Under the pieces are notes generated by a model, which saw only the letters and a program-made list of their open reading frames with translations, had not been told where the DNA came from and did not search any database. The position numbers were made by a program, and so were the translations under genes. A stretch of DNA of 64,000 nt from Shewanella eurypsychrophilus (GTDB lineage Bacteria > Pseudomonadota > Gammaproteobacteria > Enterobacterales > Shewanellaceae): positions 466,501 to 530,500 of the forward strand of contig NZ_CP045503.2 in assembly GCF_007004545.3 (NCBI RefSeq). The letters run 5' to 3'. Positions 7,890 through 17,203 of this stretch are shown here, one piece after another (the stretch's first letter is position 1; each line of letters starts with the position of its first letter).

Positions 7890-10466
7890 ATGCATATTGG
7901 CAAAAAACTGATCATCTTTGTTGTAGGTTGCTGTATACCTGCGGTGATAGCAGTCTCTTACTGTTTAAACATGTGGTTCGATCATCGAATTGAGTCATTG
8001 AAGCAAAGTACTGAGCAGACTGAGCTGGTTAAGATTAGCGCTCAGTTAGTTAAAGATATTGAACAGCTTGAGCTGTTGGCCTATGTTTATGCTTTGCCTC
8101 TTTCGGAGCTGAGTCCACTCAAAAGAGTCGCTATTGATGAAGCATGGCGAACCAGTAAAATTTCTAAGCATCTTAGTCTCTTCTATCTAAATGAAGGGGA
8201 TTTACAGCCATTTTCACCTCTCTATGATGACATCATGTCGTTCGAGCTTGAGTCTATTCCTGACGATTTGTTACATGCCGTTGATGTGCAATCCGGCGTG
8301 TATATCAATAAGGGAGTAAGCTATATCGTTAGTTTGCTGCCAATCGAGCAGGGGAGAGCGATTTTAATGGTTCGCCGGCTCACAGCCGATTACTTATCGA
8401 CTTATGGTTTGCAAGGGTTAGTTGATGATATTGAAATCAATGATGGACCGGTGTTAGTGCAAGGCAATAGTGTGAAAGATATATCACTAATAGCTTTGCC
8501 AAGCTTTATTAAAGATAAGCCCGTACATCTTGAGGTCATCTTCTCTGAAGATGCATTTAGTCATGTGCAGCTAAAATATGATCTGGTGTCTATTGGTATC
8601 GTTTGTATCGGTATCTTGATGCTTATTCTTGGTTATATCTGGCTTAACCTTGGCTTGATAAGACCCTTCCATCGCCTTATGAAACAGTTAGCTGAGATAG
8701 ACCCTACGGCAAAATCATACACACCTTTAATCGGCAGTGGTTGTTCTGAACTCGTTGTCATGGCTGATAGTATCAACACCTTATTAGCAAGGGTTTTTCA
8801 ACAAAAAGAGCGTGCAAAAACGACATTAGAGTCGATCGCCGAAGCCGTTATTCTGACGGATACAGGAGCTAAAGTTGTCTACCTAAATCCACAAGCAGAG
8901 CGTTTGCTTAGGGTCAATAGTTCGGCTGCGATTGGAGTGAGCCTTGAATCACTGCTAAAGACAGGAAGTAGCCTCAATGATGAACTGTTTAAGTTTATGC
9001 AAAGTAGGGCTGAAACTCCGGTTTTGAATAAGCTTAAGCTGACATCTGATTCGACCCGTATTATGGAGCGTAGCATCAGTAACTTGCTCAATCATCAGCA
9101 AGAGGTGATGGGTACTGTCATCGTACTTAGGGATATTACTCAGGAAGAACTTCTTAAGCGTAAGTTAAGGCAAAGGGCCAATTTTGATTCTATTACTAGT
9201 CTACTCAACCGCCGCGCTTTTGATGAACGATTAGAACAATTCAGCCATGAAGCACAATCGATAGCTATCTGTTATTTCGATCTCGAACAATTCAAGTTAA
9301 TCAATGATTCGTGCGGTCACGCTGCAGGCGATAGGATGCTTGCCATGGTGGCTAAGGCGATGCAGTCATGCCTATCCCCCGATGAGATGTTGGCGAGGTT
9401 AGGTGGTGATGAATTTGGCTTGGCCATAAGAGATCATAGCGCGCTTGAAGTCGCACAGTTAGTCAAACGCGTCATTACCAGCGTGTCTATGCAGGTACTC
9501 AAAGATAAAGCATGCCATTATAAAGTCGGTGTGAGTGCGGGTGTAGCGATTGCCAGGGCGCCTTATATCTGTGCCAAAGAGCTGGTTAAAGATGCCGATA
9601 TTGCGTGTATTGCTGCAAAGCGCAAAGGCAGTAATCAAGTTCATTTTTATGATGACAAAGATAAAGAGCTGAAACACCAACGCAATGCGCCCATGTGGGC
9701 GGTTAGAATTGGTCAGGCGCTCGAACATAATGAACTCTTACTCTACTATCAACCGATAAAAGGGATGGGAGCTGGAGAGCATAGGCAGCGTATGGAGATT
9801 TTGTTACGCATCCAGGAGCCGAATGGACGAATATTAGCACCGGCACAATTTATTGAGGCTGCTGAACGGTTTAAGTTGATGACTGATGTGGATAAAGAGG
9901 TGATTAGAAAAACATTCCTTTGGTTGTCTATGCATGAGGAGCTTTGGGGAGATCACTGTATTTCGATCAATTTGTCGGGCAATAGCCTAGGCGCTGAAGG
10001 TATGGTGGATTATATCGCTGAGCAATATGAACGATTTGCCATCCCTAGTGAGTGTATCTGCTTCGAGATCACTGAAACCAGTGCAATTCAAAATAGAAAC
10101 CGCGCCATGGATATGATCAATCACCTCAGACAGCTTGGCTTCTCATTTGCGCTAGATGATTTCGGCAGTGGATTTGCCTCTTATGGTTATCTCAAGGAGT
10201 TGCCAGTGGATTATGTGAAAATTGATGGCTGCTTCGTTAAAAACCTAGCGACTAATGCAAAAGACTTTGCCATCGTAAAATCTATTCATGATGTCTGTGA
10301 GGTCATGGGAATTCAGACTGTTGCTGAGTTTGTTGAAAATCAAGATATCATAGATAAGTTGGAAGGCATTGGGATTAATTATGCCCAAGGTTATGCGATT
10401 GGCCGTCCGCAGCCCTTATCGAGTTATGTACCTGTTGAGCGTATATCACAGCGCTTAACTGCGTAA
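7890..10466 (+). CDS. Membrane GGDEF-EAL cyclic-di-GMP protein
   Basis: An 858-residue inner-membrane protein for cyclic-di-GMP turnover. Order: membrane segment (about 7-29), periplasmic domain of about 200 residues, second membrane segment (about 230-255), HAMP-like linker, PAS domain (about 310-430), GGDEF domain with RLGGDEF near 504, EAL domain with the variant MEILLR near 633. EAL catalytic features are kept: SINLSGNSL, FEITETS, LDDFGSGFASYGYL, VKIDG, VAEFVEN and QGYAIGRP. Both active sites therefore look intact, so it could make and degrade the messenger; which dominates cannot be read. A weak ribosome binding site precedes the ATG. It is apparently monocistronic. Confidence 0.93.
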   Translation: MHIGKKLIIFVVGCCIPAVIAVSYCLNMWFDHRIESLKQSTEQTELVKISAQLVKDIEQLELLAYVYALPLSELSPLKRVAIDEAWRTSKISKHLSLFYLNEGDLQPFSPLYDDIMSFELESIPDDLLHAVDVQSGVYINKGVSYIVSLLPIEQGRAILMVRRLTADYLSTYGLQGLVDDIEINDGPVLVQGNSVKDISLIALPSFIKDKPVHLEVIFSEDAFSHVQLKYDLVSIGIVCIGILMLILGYIWLNLGLIRPFHRLMKQLAEIDPTAKSYTPLIGSGCSELVVMADSINTLLARVFQQKERAKTTLESIAEAVILTDTGAKVVYLNPQAERLLRVNSSAAIGVSLESLLKTGSSLNDELFKFMQSRAETPVLNKLKLTSDSTRIMERSISNLLNHQQEVMGTVIVLRDITQEELLKRKLRQRANFDSITSLLNRRAFDERLEQFSHEAQSIAICYFDLEQFKLINDSCGHAAGDRMLAMVAKAMQSCLSPDEMLARLGGDEFGLAIRDHSALEVAQLVKRVITSVSMQVLKDKACHYKVGVSAGVAIARAPYICAKELVKDADIACIAAKRKGSNQVHFYDDKDKELKHQRNAPMWAVRIGQALEHNELLLYYQPIKGMGAGEHRQRMEILLRIQEPNGRILAPAQFIEAAERFKLMTDVDKEVIRKTFLWLSMHEELWGDHCISINLSGNSLGAEGMVDYIAEQYERFAIPSECICFEITETSAIQNRNRAMDMINHLRQLGFSFALDDFGSGFASYGYLKELPVDYVKIDGCFVKNLATNAKDFAIVKSIHDVCEVMGIQTVAEFVENQDIIDKLEGIGINYAQGYAIGRPQPLSSYVPVERISQRLTA

Positions 10467-10583
10467 ACCTAGACTGAAATGGTTAATCTTGACCATCAAG
10501 ATATAATGAAGTTTAATCTGAAAGGTGTGTGATTAAATATATGTTATATAGTTAATATACTCATCATTATTCAAGGAATGAAT

Positions 10584-11387
10584 ATGGAAGGCTTGACTGA
10601 TAAAGTTGTTGTGATCACTGGTGCATCTGAAGGGATTGGACGTGCACTGGCTCTTGCTATGGCGCCGTTAGGTTGTAAATTAGCACTTAGCGCTAGAAAT
10701 GAATCCAGATTACGTTCATTGGCTCATGAAGTCTCCAGTCAGGGTCATGAACCTTTAGTTTTCTCCGCAGATGTCACCAGTAGAAATCAATGTGAAGAGT
10801 TAATCGAAACCTGCATCGAACATTTCGGCCGACTCGATATCCTTATCAATAATGCCGGCTTGACCATGTGGTCTAAATTTGATGACTTGATAGATCTCGA
10901 TATTTTAGAGCAAATCATGAAAGTTAACTATTTAGGTCCAGCCTATCTCACTCATGCTGCACTACCAGAACTTAAGAAGAACCAAGGCCAGATTGTTATC
11001 GTCTCCTCTGTTGCAGGGCTTACTGGTGTGCCTACACATTCAGGTTACTCAGCCTCTAAGCATGCCGTCATCGGTTTCTTTGATTCATTGAGAATCGAGC
11101 TGGCAGAAGATAATGTCGCTGTCACAACGATATGCCCTGACTTTGTTACTTCTGAAATCCATAAGCGTGCGCTTGATAGTCAAGGTCAACCAGTGGGCTT
11201 ATCTCTTATAAAGGGTGCTAAAGTTCTCACGGCTGAAGAGTGCGCTAAGATGATGGTGCCAGTGATCTCAAGCCGAGGAAGGTTACTGATCACTTCGATG
11301 AGAGGCAGAGTGGGCCGATTATTGAAACTGTTTGCTCCATGTTTCATAGATAACATTGCTCGAAGAGCGATAGCGTCTAGGTATTAG
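10584..11387 (+). CDS. SDR-family NAD(P)-dependent oxidoreductase
   Basis: Classical short-chain dehydrogenase of 267 residues. Cofactor motif TGASEGIGRA is near the N terminus, NNAG near residue 90, catalytic Ser in IVSSVAGL and the Tyr-x-x-x-Lys pair in YSASKHAV. The substrate is unknown; the family acts on alcohols, ketones, sugars or lipids. Two in-frame ATGs occur six bases apart. AAGGA touches the first (10578) but sits seven bases before the second (10584), so I take the second. The C terminus has a basic, hydrophobic tail (RGRVGRLLKLFAPCFID) that may touch membrane. A terminator shared with purD follows. Confidence 0.88.
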   Translation: MEGLTDKVVVITGASEGIGRALALAMAPLGCKLALSARNESRLRSLAHEVSSQGHEPLVFSADVTSRNQCEELIETCIEHFGRLDILINNAGLTMWSKFDDLIDLDILEQIMKVNYLGPAYLTHAALPELKKNQGQIVIVSSVAGLTGVPTHSGYSASKHAVIGFFDSLRIELAEDNVAVTTICPDFVTSEIHKRALDSQGQPVGLSLIKGAKVLTAEECAKMMVPVISSRGRLLITSMRGRVGRLLKLFAPCFIDNIARRAIASRY

Positions 11388-11408
11388 GCTCTTATAATCA
11401 TTCCACAA

Positions 11409-11434
11409 AAAAAACCTCAGATTGAGGTTTTTTT
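11409..11434. terminator. Bidirectional terminator between SDR gene and purD
   Basis: AACCTCA (11413-11419) pairs with TGAGGTT (11423-11429), with A tracts to the left and T tracts to the right, so it can end both convergent transcripts. Confidence 0.85.
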
Positions 11435-11460
11435 ACTTTTAAGAGGCTATCGCTCGAGTG

Positions 11461-12753
11461 CTAGCTCTCTCTCGAGATGGCGCGATACGCAATATCGGTA
11501 CGGAAGTAAACATCATCCCAGTGGATGCTATCAACGAGTCCGTAAGCTGCTTGTTGCGCTTGGGTGACGGTATTACCTAATGCTGTGGCACATAATACGC
11601 GGCCGCCATTGGTGACAACATGGCCATCTTTCATACAGGTACCAGCATGGAAAATTTTGGCATCATTGTTACCCAGATCTAAGCCAGCGATTACATCATG
11701 CTTGCGATAAGCTTCTGGATAGCCACCGGCAGCAAGTACAACGCCAACGGCTGCACGAGTGTCAAACTCGGCAGTGACCTTATCCAATTCACCACGAGTA
11801 GAGGCTAGGCAAAGCTCAACCAGGTCTGATTTTAAACGCATCATGATAGGTTGAGTCTCTGGATCGCCGAAGCGGCAGTTGTACTCAAGCACTTTTGCGC
11901 TACCGTCAGGGGAGATCATCAAGCCGGCATAAAGAAAACCTGTATAAACATTACCTTCGGCGGCCATACCATCGACGGTTGGACGGATCACATTGTTAAT
12001 GGTCCAATCATGTACAGCCTGAGTCACTACTGGTGCAGGAGAGTATGCGCCCATGCCACCCGTGTTAGGACCATTATCGCCGTTATCACGAGCCTTATGA
12101 TCTTGGCTGGTGGCCATGGCAAGAATATTCTTACCATCAACCATGACGATAAAGCTAGCTTCTTCGCCTTTTAGGAACTCTTCGACAACCACGCGAGAAC
12201 CGGCTTCACCAAACTTATTACCTTCTAGCATATCTTCGATAGCGGCATCGGCTTGAGCCTGATCTTCGGCGATAATCACGCCTTTACCCGCCGCTAAACC
12301 ATCGGCCTTGATTACGATAGGGAAGCCAGTGCTTGCTGTCATCTCAATGACATAGGCCTTAGCCGGTGTAATTTCGGTGAAGTTTGAGTAAGCTGCCGTA
12401 GGAATATTGTGACGCGCTAAGAAATCTTTGGTGAAGGCCTTAGATGATTCTAGCTGAGCCGCCCCCTTAGTTGGGCCAAAGATGGCTAGCTTTGCTTCAT
12501 TGAAAGCATCGACAACACCTAATGCCAAAGGCACTTCAGGACCAACTATGGTGAGCTCAATGTTCTTATCTTGGGCAAAGGCGACAAGAGCCGAAATATC
12601 TTCGACATTTATGGCTACATTTTCCAATTTTGGTTCAATTGAGGTGCCGGCATTACCAGGAGCCACAAAGACAGTGTCGACTTGTGCTGACTGGGCTGCT
12701 TTCCATGCCAATGCATGTTCACGACCGCCACCACCAATTACTAATACATTCAT
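11461..12753 (-). CDS. purD: phosphoribosylamine-glycine ligase (GAR synthetase)
   Basis: Second step of purine biosynthesis: joins 5-phosphoribosylamine and glycine with ATP hydrolysis, in the cytoplasm. At 430 residues it is full length. It begins MNVLVIGGGGREHALAWK and shows GPEVPLALG, the ATP-grasp core VIKADGLAAGKGVI, PNTGGMGAYSPAP and EYNCRFGDPETQ. AAGGAT precedes the ATG. It follows purH on the same strand, the usual purHD arrangement, but the 250-base spacer contains an 11-copy heptamer array, so co-transcription is likely but not certain. Confidence 0.97.
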   Translation of the reverse strand: MNVLVIGGGGREHALAWKAAQSAQVDTVFVAPGNAGTSIEPKLENVAINVEDISALVAFAQDKNIELTIVGPEVPLALGVVDAFNEAKLAIFGPTKGAAQLESSKAFTKDFLARHNIPTAAYSNFTEITPAKAYVIEMTASTGFPIVIKADGLAAGKGVIIAEDQAQADAAIEDMLEGNKFGEAGSRVVVEEFLKGEEASFIVMVDGKNILAMATSQDHKARDNGDNGPNTGGMGAYSPAPVVTQAVHDWTINNVIRPTVDGMAAEGNVYTGFLYAGLMISPDGSAKVLEYNCRFGDPETQPIMMRLKSDLVELCLASTRGELDKVTAEFDTRAAVGVVLAAGGYPEAYRKHDVIAGLDLGNNDAKIFHAGTCMKDGHVVTNGGRVLCATALGNTVTQAQQAAYGLVDSIHWDDVYFRTDIAYRAISRES

Positions 12754-12890
12754 CTTTTTATCCTTTATAGCTTAACCACTTTTCCTATCTCCGCGTCGAT
12801 CTTGCTCATGTGTGCTTACACACTGCGCGAGCTCTCCTTGATCTAGAAAAAGTGGCTTTACTCTAAATATTAAAAATTATTCTTTTTGCT

Positions 12891-12967
12891 AGAACCTAGA
12901 ACCTAGAACCTAGAACCTAGAACCTAGAACCTAGAACCTAGAACCTAGAACCTAGAACCTAGAACCT
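12891..12967. repeat. Heptamer tandem repeat AGAACCT x11 in the purH-purD spacer
   Basis: Eleven exact consecutive copies of AGAACCT occupy 77 bases, flanked by degenerate copies (gctagtaacc, cctagaactagagcc, 12968-12995). Each junction creates CTAG. On the coding strand of purHD the unit reads AGGTTCT. A related array AGAGCCT x4 lies near rsd. Such arrays are prone to slippage, so copy number may vary between strains. It is not a CRISPR array, since there are no spacers. Confidence 0.95.
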
Positions 12968-13005
12968 GCTAGTAACCAGGCCTAGAACTAGAGCCTTCTT
13001 ATCAA

Positions 13006-14607
13006 TTAATGACGGAAGTGACGCATTCCGGTGAATACCATGGCCATGCCATGTTCGTCGGCTGCGGCAATGATCTCTTCATCGCGAATCGAACCACCCG
13101 GCTGTATGATACAGCTGATGCCAGCAGCAGCTGCTGCATCGATACCGTCACGGAATGGGAAGAATGCATCAGATGCCATCACTGAATCTTGTACTTCCAA
13201 GCCTTCATCAGCGGCCTTGATGCCAGCAACTTTCGCACTGTATACACGACTCATCTGGCCTGCGCCTACACCGATAGTCATGCTGTTCTTGGCATAAACG
13301 ATAGCATTAGACTTAACGAACTTAGCCACTTTCCAGCAGAACATAAGATCTTTCATTTCGGCTTCGGTTGGCTGACGCTTACTGACAACTTTCACCTCAT
13401 CGATTGCTACCATGCCTTGGTCGCGATCTTGTAGAAGCAGTCCACCATTGACACGTTTGTAATCCATACTCGTAGTCTTAGAGCCCCATTCACCACATTC
13501 AAGTAGACGAACATTCGCTTTAGCGGCAATGGCGTCACGAGCAGCTTGGCTGACTTTTGGTGCGATGATCACTTCGACAAACTGACGTTCAACAATCGCG
13601 CTGGCGGTCTTCTCATCTAATTCACCGTTGAAGGCGATGATGCCACCAAAGGCCGAAGTTGGATCTGTTTGATAAGCGCGGTTATAGGCATCGAGTAGAT
13701 CGCTACCGACAGCAACGCCACATGGATTAGCGTGCTTAACGATGACACAAGCCGGCTCGCTGAACTCTTTCACACATTCAAGAGCAGAATCTGTATCGGC
13801 GATGTTGTTGTAAGACAGTGCCTTACCTTGAAGCTGTATAGCGCTAGCAACAGAGGCTTCATCAATATTAATATCGACATAGAAAGCCGCCTTTTGGTGA
13901 CTGTTTTCACCATAACGCAGGTCTTGCTTCTTAATGAGCTGAGTGTTGAAAGTTCTAGGGAACTTAGAGTCTGCAGGACACTCATCTTTACTCTTACCTT
14001 GAGAGTGCGCTGGAACCATAGTGCCGAAGTAGTTAGCTATCATGCCATCATAAGCAGCGGTATGCTCAAAGGCGGCAATCGCTAAGTCGAAGCGAGTTTC
14101 GAGGGTAGTGCTACCATCATTGTCATTCATCTCTTTGATCACACGATTGTAATCATGAGTGTTAACTATGATAGTGGTATCTTTATGGTTCTTTGCTGTA
14201 GAGCGAACCATAGTCGGGCCACCGATATCGATATTCTCGACGGCGTCAGCCAAGGTACAACCTTCTTTGGCAACGGTCTCTGCAAATGGATATAGATTAA
14301 CCGCAACGAGGTCGATTGGCTTGATATTGTTTTGTTCCATGACAAGCTCATCGATACCGCGGCGCGCCAAGATGCCACCGTGCACTTTCGGGTGCAAGGT
14401 TTTGACACGACCATCCATAATCTCTGGATGTCCGGTATGATCCGAAACTTCAATGACAGGCACACCGTTGTCTGCCAGCAGGCGGGCGGTGCCACCAGTA
14501 GATAGCAGTTCTACGCCTTGAGCATGTAATGCTTTTGCAAACTCAAGGATTCCGGTTTTATCTGAAACGCTTAACAGCGCGCGACGAATGGGTCTGGCAT
14601 TATTCAT
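13006..14607 (-). CDS. purH: bifunctional AICAR formyltransferase / IMP cyclohydrolase
   Basis: Last two steps of de novo purine synthesis: formylation of AICAR and ring closure to IMP. At 533 residues it is slightly longer than E. coli PurH (529). The cyclohydrolase domain (about 1-200) has [20 protein letters not shown] and [12 protein letters not shown]; the transformylase domain has [19 protein letters not shown] and the C-terminal [25 protein letters not shown]. No convincing Shine-Dalgarno precedes the ATG, but alignment with E. coli ([13 protein letters not shown]) supports this start. It is the first gene of the purH-purD unit. A classic PurR operator was looked for upstream and not recognised by eye. 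Confidence 0.97.
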   Translation of the reverse strand: MNNARPIRRALLSVSDKTGILEFAKALHAQGVELLSTGGTARLLADNGVPVIEVSDHTGHPEIMDGRVKTLHPKVHGGILARRGIDELVMEQNNIKPIDLVAVNLYPFAETVAKEGCTLADAVENIDIGGPTMVRSTAKNHKDTTIIVNTHDYNRVIKEMNDNDGSTTLETRFDLAIAAFEHTAAYDGMIANYFGTMVPAHSQGKSKDECPADSKFPRTFNTQLIKKQDLRYGENSHQKAAFYVDINIDEASVASAIQLQGKALSYNNIADTDSALECVKEFSEPACVIVKHANPCGVAVGSDLLDAYNRAYQTDPTSAFGGIIAFNGELDEKTASAIVERQFVEVIIAPKVSQAARDAIAAKANVRLLECGEWGSKTTSMDYKRVNGGLLLQDRDQGMVAIDEVKVVSKRQPTEAEMKDLMFCWKVAKFVKSNAIVYAKNSMTIGVGAGQMSRVYSAKVAGIKAADEGLEVQDSVMASDAFFPFRDGIDAAAAAGISCIIQPGGSIRDEEIIAAADEHGMAMVFTGMRHFRH

Positions 14608-14844
14608 TTTGGGTACAGTGTCCAGTAGTTATTTTTAAGGATCTTTCGGAAAACAGAAAAAACATCAAGATGTTATTTATATCTGCTTTCCAAAAGTCCC
14701 TCAATTCTAGCTGCTTTAGTGAGCCCCTATTCATAGCGCGCACATTTTACCGTAAAACCTCTATCTAGGGTGTTTTTTTCTGCGCGATTTCACAATACGC
14801 ACAGCAGAACAAGCACAGGTCATAAATAAGTCGCATAATAACCC

Positions 14845-14876
14845 TTGACCTTAGATTTAACTCCAAGGTTTATACT
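14845..14876 (+). promoter_or_regulatory. MerR/ZntR-type promoter and operator
   Basis: TTGACC (14845-14850) and TATACT (14871-14876) are separated by 20 bases, the overlong spacing typical of MerR-family promoters. Within the spacer lies a 22-bp imperfect dyad (14848-14869) with arms ACCTT and AAGGT. A ZntR-like gene starts 40 bases downstream, so this is probably its autoregulated promoter driving zntR and the metal permease. The rest of the gap back to purH holds nothing else I recognise. Confidence 0.75.
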
Positions 14877-14915
14877 GCCTATCAATTAGCTGAAAACGGG
14901 CTACGGAGCCGAAAT

Positions 14916-15395
14916 ATGTATCGAATTGGAGAGTTGGCTAAACAGTGCGAAGTGAAAGCGGACACATTACGATTTTATGAAAAACATGGCCTGCTAGCAC
15001 CGTCGTCTCGTACTGAGTCTGGCTATAGAATTTATACAGAAAAGGATGCAGAAAGGCTGCGTTTTATTCTGCGGGCTAAGGCAGTAGGTTTTACCTTAGC
15101 CGAGATAATCGAATTACTCTCGATTGAGTTAGATAAGTCGAACTGGGCTTGCGCCGATGTCAAAGGTTTAGTCGACAGTAAACTTAAGCATGTGAATGAC
15201 AAAATTGCAGAGCTTAAACACTTTCAAGTTTCGTTAGAGCGTTTATCTCAGGCGTGCTGCGGTGGTCCAGAAAGTGCTGAGCATTGCTCAATACTGGAAG
15301 CGTTAGAGACTAATACTGATAAAATTAAATGTGAAAATCATGGCCATCACCATGATGATTCTCAGTACACAAAAAAATGTCAAAGTAAGGGTTAG
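14916..15395 (+). CDS. zntR: ZntR-like MerR-family metal-responsive regulator
   Basis: Cytoplasmic activator of 159 residues that twists overlong promoters when it binds metal. The N-terminal winged helix MYRIGELAKQCEVKADTLRF, the long dimerisation helix, and the metal loop with Cys in WACADVKG and CCGGPESAEHCSILEALE align closely with E. coli ZntR, which senses zinc. A His/Cys-rich tail (CENHGHHHDD then KKC) goes beyond E. coli ZntR and may bind further metal. It is separated by two bases from the permease gene, indicating an operon. Zinc is the best guess for inducer; cadmium, lead or others are possible. Confidence 0.88.
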   Translation: MYRIGELAKQCEVKADTLRFYEKHGLLAPSSRTESGYRIYTEKDAERLRFILRAKAVGFTLAEIIELLSIELDKSNWACADVKGLVDSKLKHVNDKIAELKHFQVSLERLSQACCGGPESAEHCSILEALETNTDKIKCENHGHHHDDSQYTKKCQSKG

Positions 15396-15397
15396 GT

Positions 15398-16771
15398 ATG
15401 TTGTTAGCAAATTTTATTGACCTATTTTTAGACTCGGCGCCATGGTTGTTGCTGGGCTTATTTTTAGCTGGAATGCTAAAGATGTTTGTTCCTATGGCTT
15501 GGATGCAGAAGCAACTCGGTGGTCATGGCTTTAAGACAACGGTGAAGGCTGCTGTATTAGGCGCGCCCCTGCCGCTATGTTCATGTGGAGTGATTCCGGC
15601 AGCGGTAGGCTTGAGACGCTCAGGCGCCTCTAAGGCTGCCACGACGTCTTTTTTAGTCTCGACTCCGGAAACTGGCATTGATTCAGTGGCGGTATCTTAT
15701 GTGTTACTCGGCCCTTTTATGGCCATAGTAAGACCCATAGCGGCTGTCATTAGTGCGATTGTTGCTGGACTCTTGGTGGGGCGAGATGAGAAAGATGAGC
15801 CTGTCTCAGCCGAACATAAATCGACAGTGATAGCTGACGAAGCAGCTACATCTTGTTGCAGCAGTAAAAGTGACAAGGTTGAGGTTAAAAAGCAGAGCTC
15901 ATGTTGCTCTTCTAACTCTGCTGTTAAGCAAGAGATGAAAGCGAAGCCTGTTGTCACAATGACACCAATGACAGCAGGTGATAGCCTGATGGCAGCGCCT
16001 ATTTCGAGTCTTGCGCCTGTAGGTGAAGTTAAAGCCAGTGCTTGTTGTAGCAGCAAGGCTAAAGTTGAGCTTAAGGCTGAAACAAACAAAGAAACGAATA
16101 GTGCATGCTGTAGCTCAACAAAGAGCGATACAGTTAAAGATGGTGATGAAAGTTGCTGCGAGTCGACCAAGGACATTGCCACTGAACTCAAAGGTACTTC
16201 AGTTATTAGCCGCATCGGCAAGGGCTTGCATTTTGCTGCGACTGATCTAGTGCGCGATATCACCATCTGGTTGTTGATTGGCTTGTTCTTCGCGGCATTG
16301 GTGCAGACTTATGTACCAGCAGATTTTATGGCGAAGTGGGGCGATGGTATTCTAGCCATGTTAGTGATGGTGGTTATCTCTGTGCCTATGTATATTTGTG
16401 CGACGGCATCGACACCTATAGCAGCCGGTCTATTGTTGGCTGGGGTATCACCCGGAGCAGTGCTGGTTTTCATGTTGGCGGGTCCGGCGACTAACATAGC
16501 CACACTCGGTGTGGTGACTAAAGAGTTGGGTAAGCGTGCTTTATTGGGTTATTTAGGTGGCGTGCTCGGAGTCGCTCTAGTTTCTGGCATCATAGTGAAC
16601 TATCTAGTAGCAACTTTTGGTTTCGTGGTTATGCCTCAAGTTGGCGAAAATCATAATCTGCTGCCTGACGCTATCGTCTATAGCTCAGGGATCTTGCTAG
16701 CCATTCTTATGGCGAAAGTCATGCTGGATAAACTGCCTAAGAATTGGTGGCGCAGAGATTGTTGCTCATAG
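15398..16771 (+). CDS. Permease with Cys-Cys-rich cytoplasmic loop, probable metal(loid) efflux
   Basis: A 457-residue inner-membrane protein of the ArsP/DUF318-type permease family. Two halves of several membrane helices (about 10-125 and 275-450) flank a hydrophilic loop of about 140 residues. The first half carries GAPLPLCSCGVIPAA, with the family CSC at 61-63. The loop contains five Cys-Cys motifs: SCCSSK (153), SCCSSN (169), ACCSSK (216), ACCSST (237) and SCCEST (253); the protein ends DCCS. These look like repeated soft-metal ligands. It follows zntR by two bases under a MerR-type promoter, so metal-induced export of Zn, Cd or an arsenical is inferred. Substrate is not established. Confidence 0.85.
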   Translation: MLLANFIDLFLDSAPWLLLGLFLAGMLKMFVPMAWMQKQLGGHGFKTTVKAAVLGAPLPLCSCGVIPAAVGLRRSGASKAATTSFLVSTPETGIDSVAVSYVLLGPFMAIVRPIAAVISAIVAGLLVGRDEKDEPVSAEHKSTVIADEAATSCCSSKSDKVEVKKQSSCCSSNSAVKQEMKAKPVVTMTPMTAGDSLMAAPISSLAPVGEVKASACCSSKAKVELKAETNKETNSACCSSTKSDTVKDGDESCCESTKDIATELKGTSVISRIGKGLHFAATDLVRDITIWLLIGLFFAALVQTYVPADFMAKWGDGILAMLVMVVISVPMYICATASTPIAAGLLLAGVSPGAVLVFMLAGPATNIATLGVVTKELGKRALLGYLGGVLGVALVSGIIVNYLVATFGFVVMPQVGENHNLLPDAIVYSSGILLAILMAKVMLDKLPKNWWRRDCCS

Positions 16772-16773
16772 AG

Positions 16774-16783
16774 TAATACCAAT
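16774..16783 (+). repeat. Dispersed TAATACCAAT element, copy 1
   Basis: TAATACCAAT followed by CGGTA just after the permease stop codon. Four further copies of the ten-mer occur in this window (21473, 29367, 31716, 42821), all intergenic or overlapping stop codons. Confidence 0.6.
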
Positions 16784-16834
16784 CGGTAGCAGGCTTAGAC
16801 TTTAGCTTGACTCAGTCATTATATTCAATCATTA

Positions 16835-16858
16835 AACCAGCCTAGTTGCTGGTTTTTT
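16835..16858 (+). terminator. Terminator of the zntR-permease unit
   Basis: AACCAGC (16835-16841) pairs with GCTGGTT (16848-16854), followed by TTTTT. Confidence 0.85.
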
Positions 16859-16880
16859 ATTGAGTAAATCATTAATACTG

Positions 16881-16895
16881 TGTTTACAGTAAACA
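16881..16895. promoter_or_regulatory. Perfect 15-bp palindrome upstream of the multiheme cytochrome gene
   Basis: TGTTTACAGTAAACA has 7-bp arms around a single central A, about 310 bases upstream of the cytochrome start. It could be an operator. The remaining 300 bases to the cytochrome are AT-rich and show no gene or hairpin that I can support. Confidence 0.35.
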
Positions 16896-17203
16896 TGTGT
16901 TTATCTATATGTTTAGTAAGGGTTTTAATTTTATTTTAATCTTCGCCTCAGTGTACGTTAATAGTAACGTTTGTTCTTAAAACGCCGTTAGTTTTCTTGA
17001 AATTCATCAGTTTGTTTTTATCAGGTTACTTTGTGAATTCATTTCATTGCCTGCATTGTTACCTGTTTGATTTTTAGCCTTGATTGTCATGACTTAGGTC
17101 TAGTTATCGTCTAATACCTCAAAAGTAGTAAGGCTTTTTTTATATCGTATGACTTGGGGAGTAAAAGATCTGCATATAAAAAAATGATGAATTAGGAGTG
17201 GCG

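Noticed and set aside
12482..12775. 97-codon plus-strand frame covering the purD start
   Set aside because: Antisense to purD with no ribosome site.
12891..12967. CRISPR array
   Set aside because: The unit is 7 bp and contiguous with no spacers and no cas genes.
13031..14495. Several 70-117 codon frames on both strands within purH
   Set aside because: purH is full length and intact here; these are alternative frames of the same DNA.
14608..14840. PurR operator upstream of purH
   Set aside because: No convincing match to the enteric PurR box was seen; Shewanella may regulate it differently.
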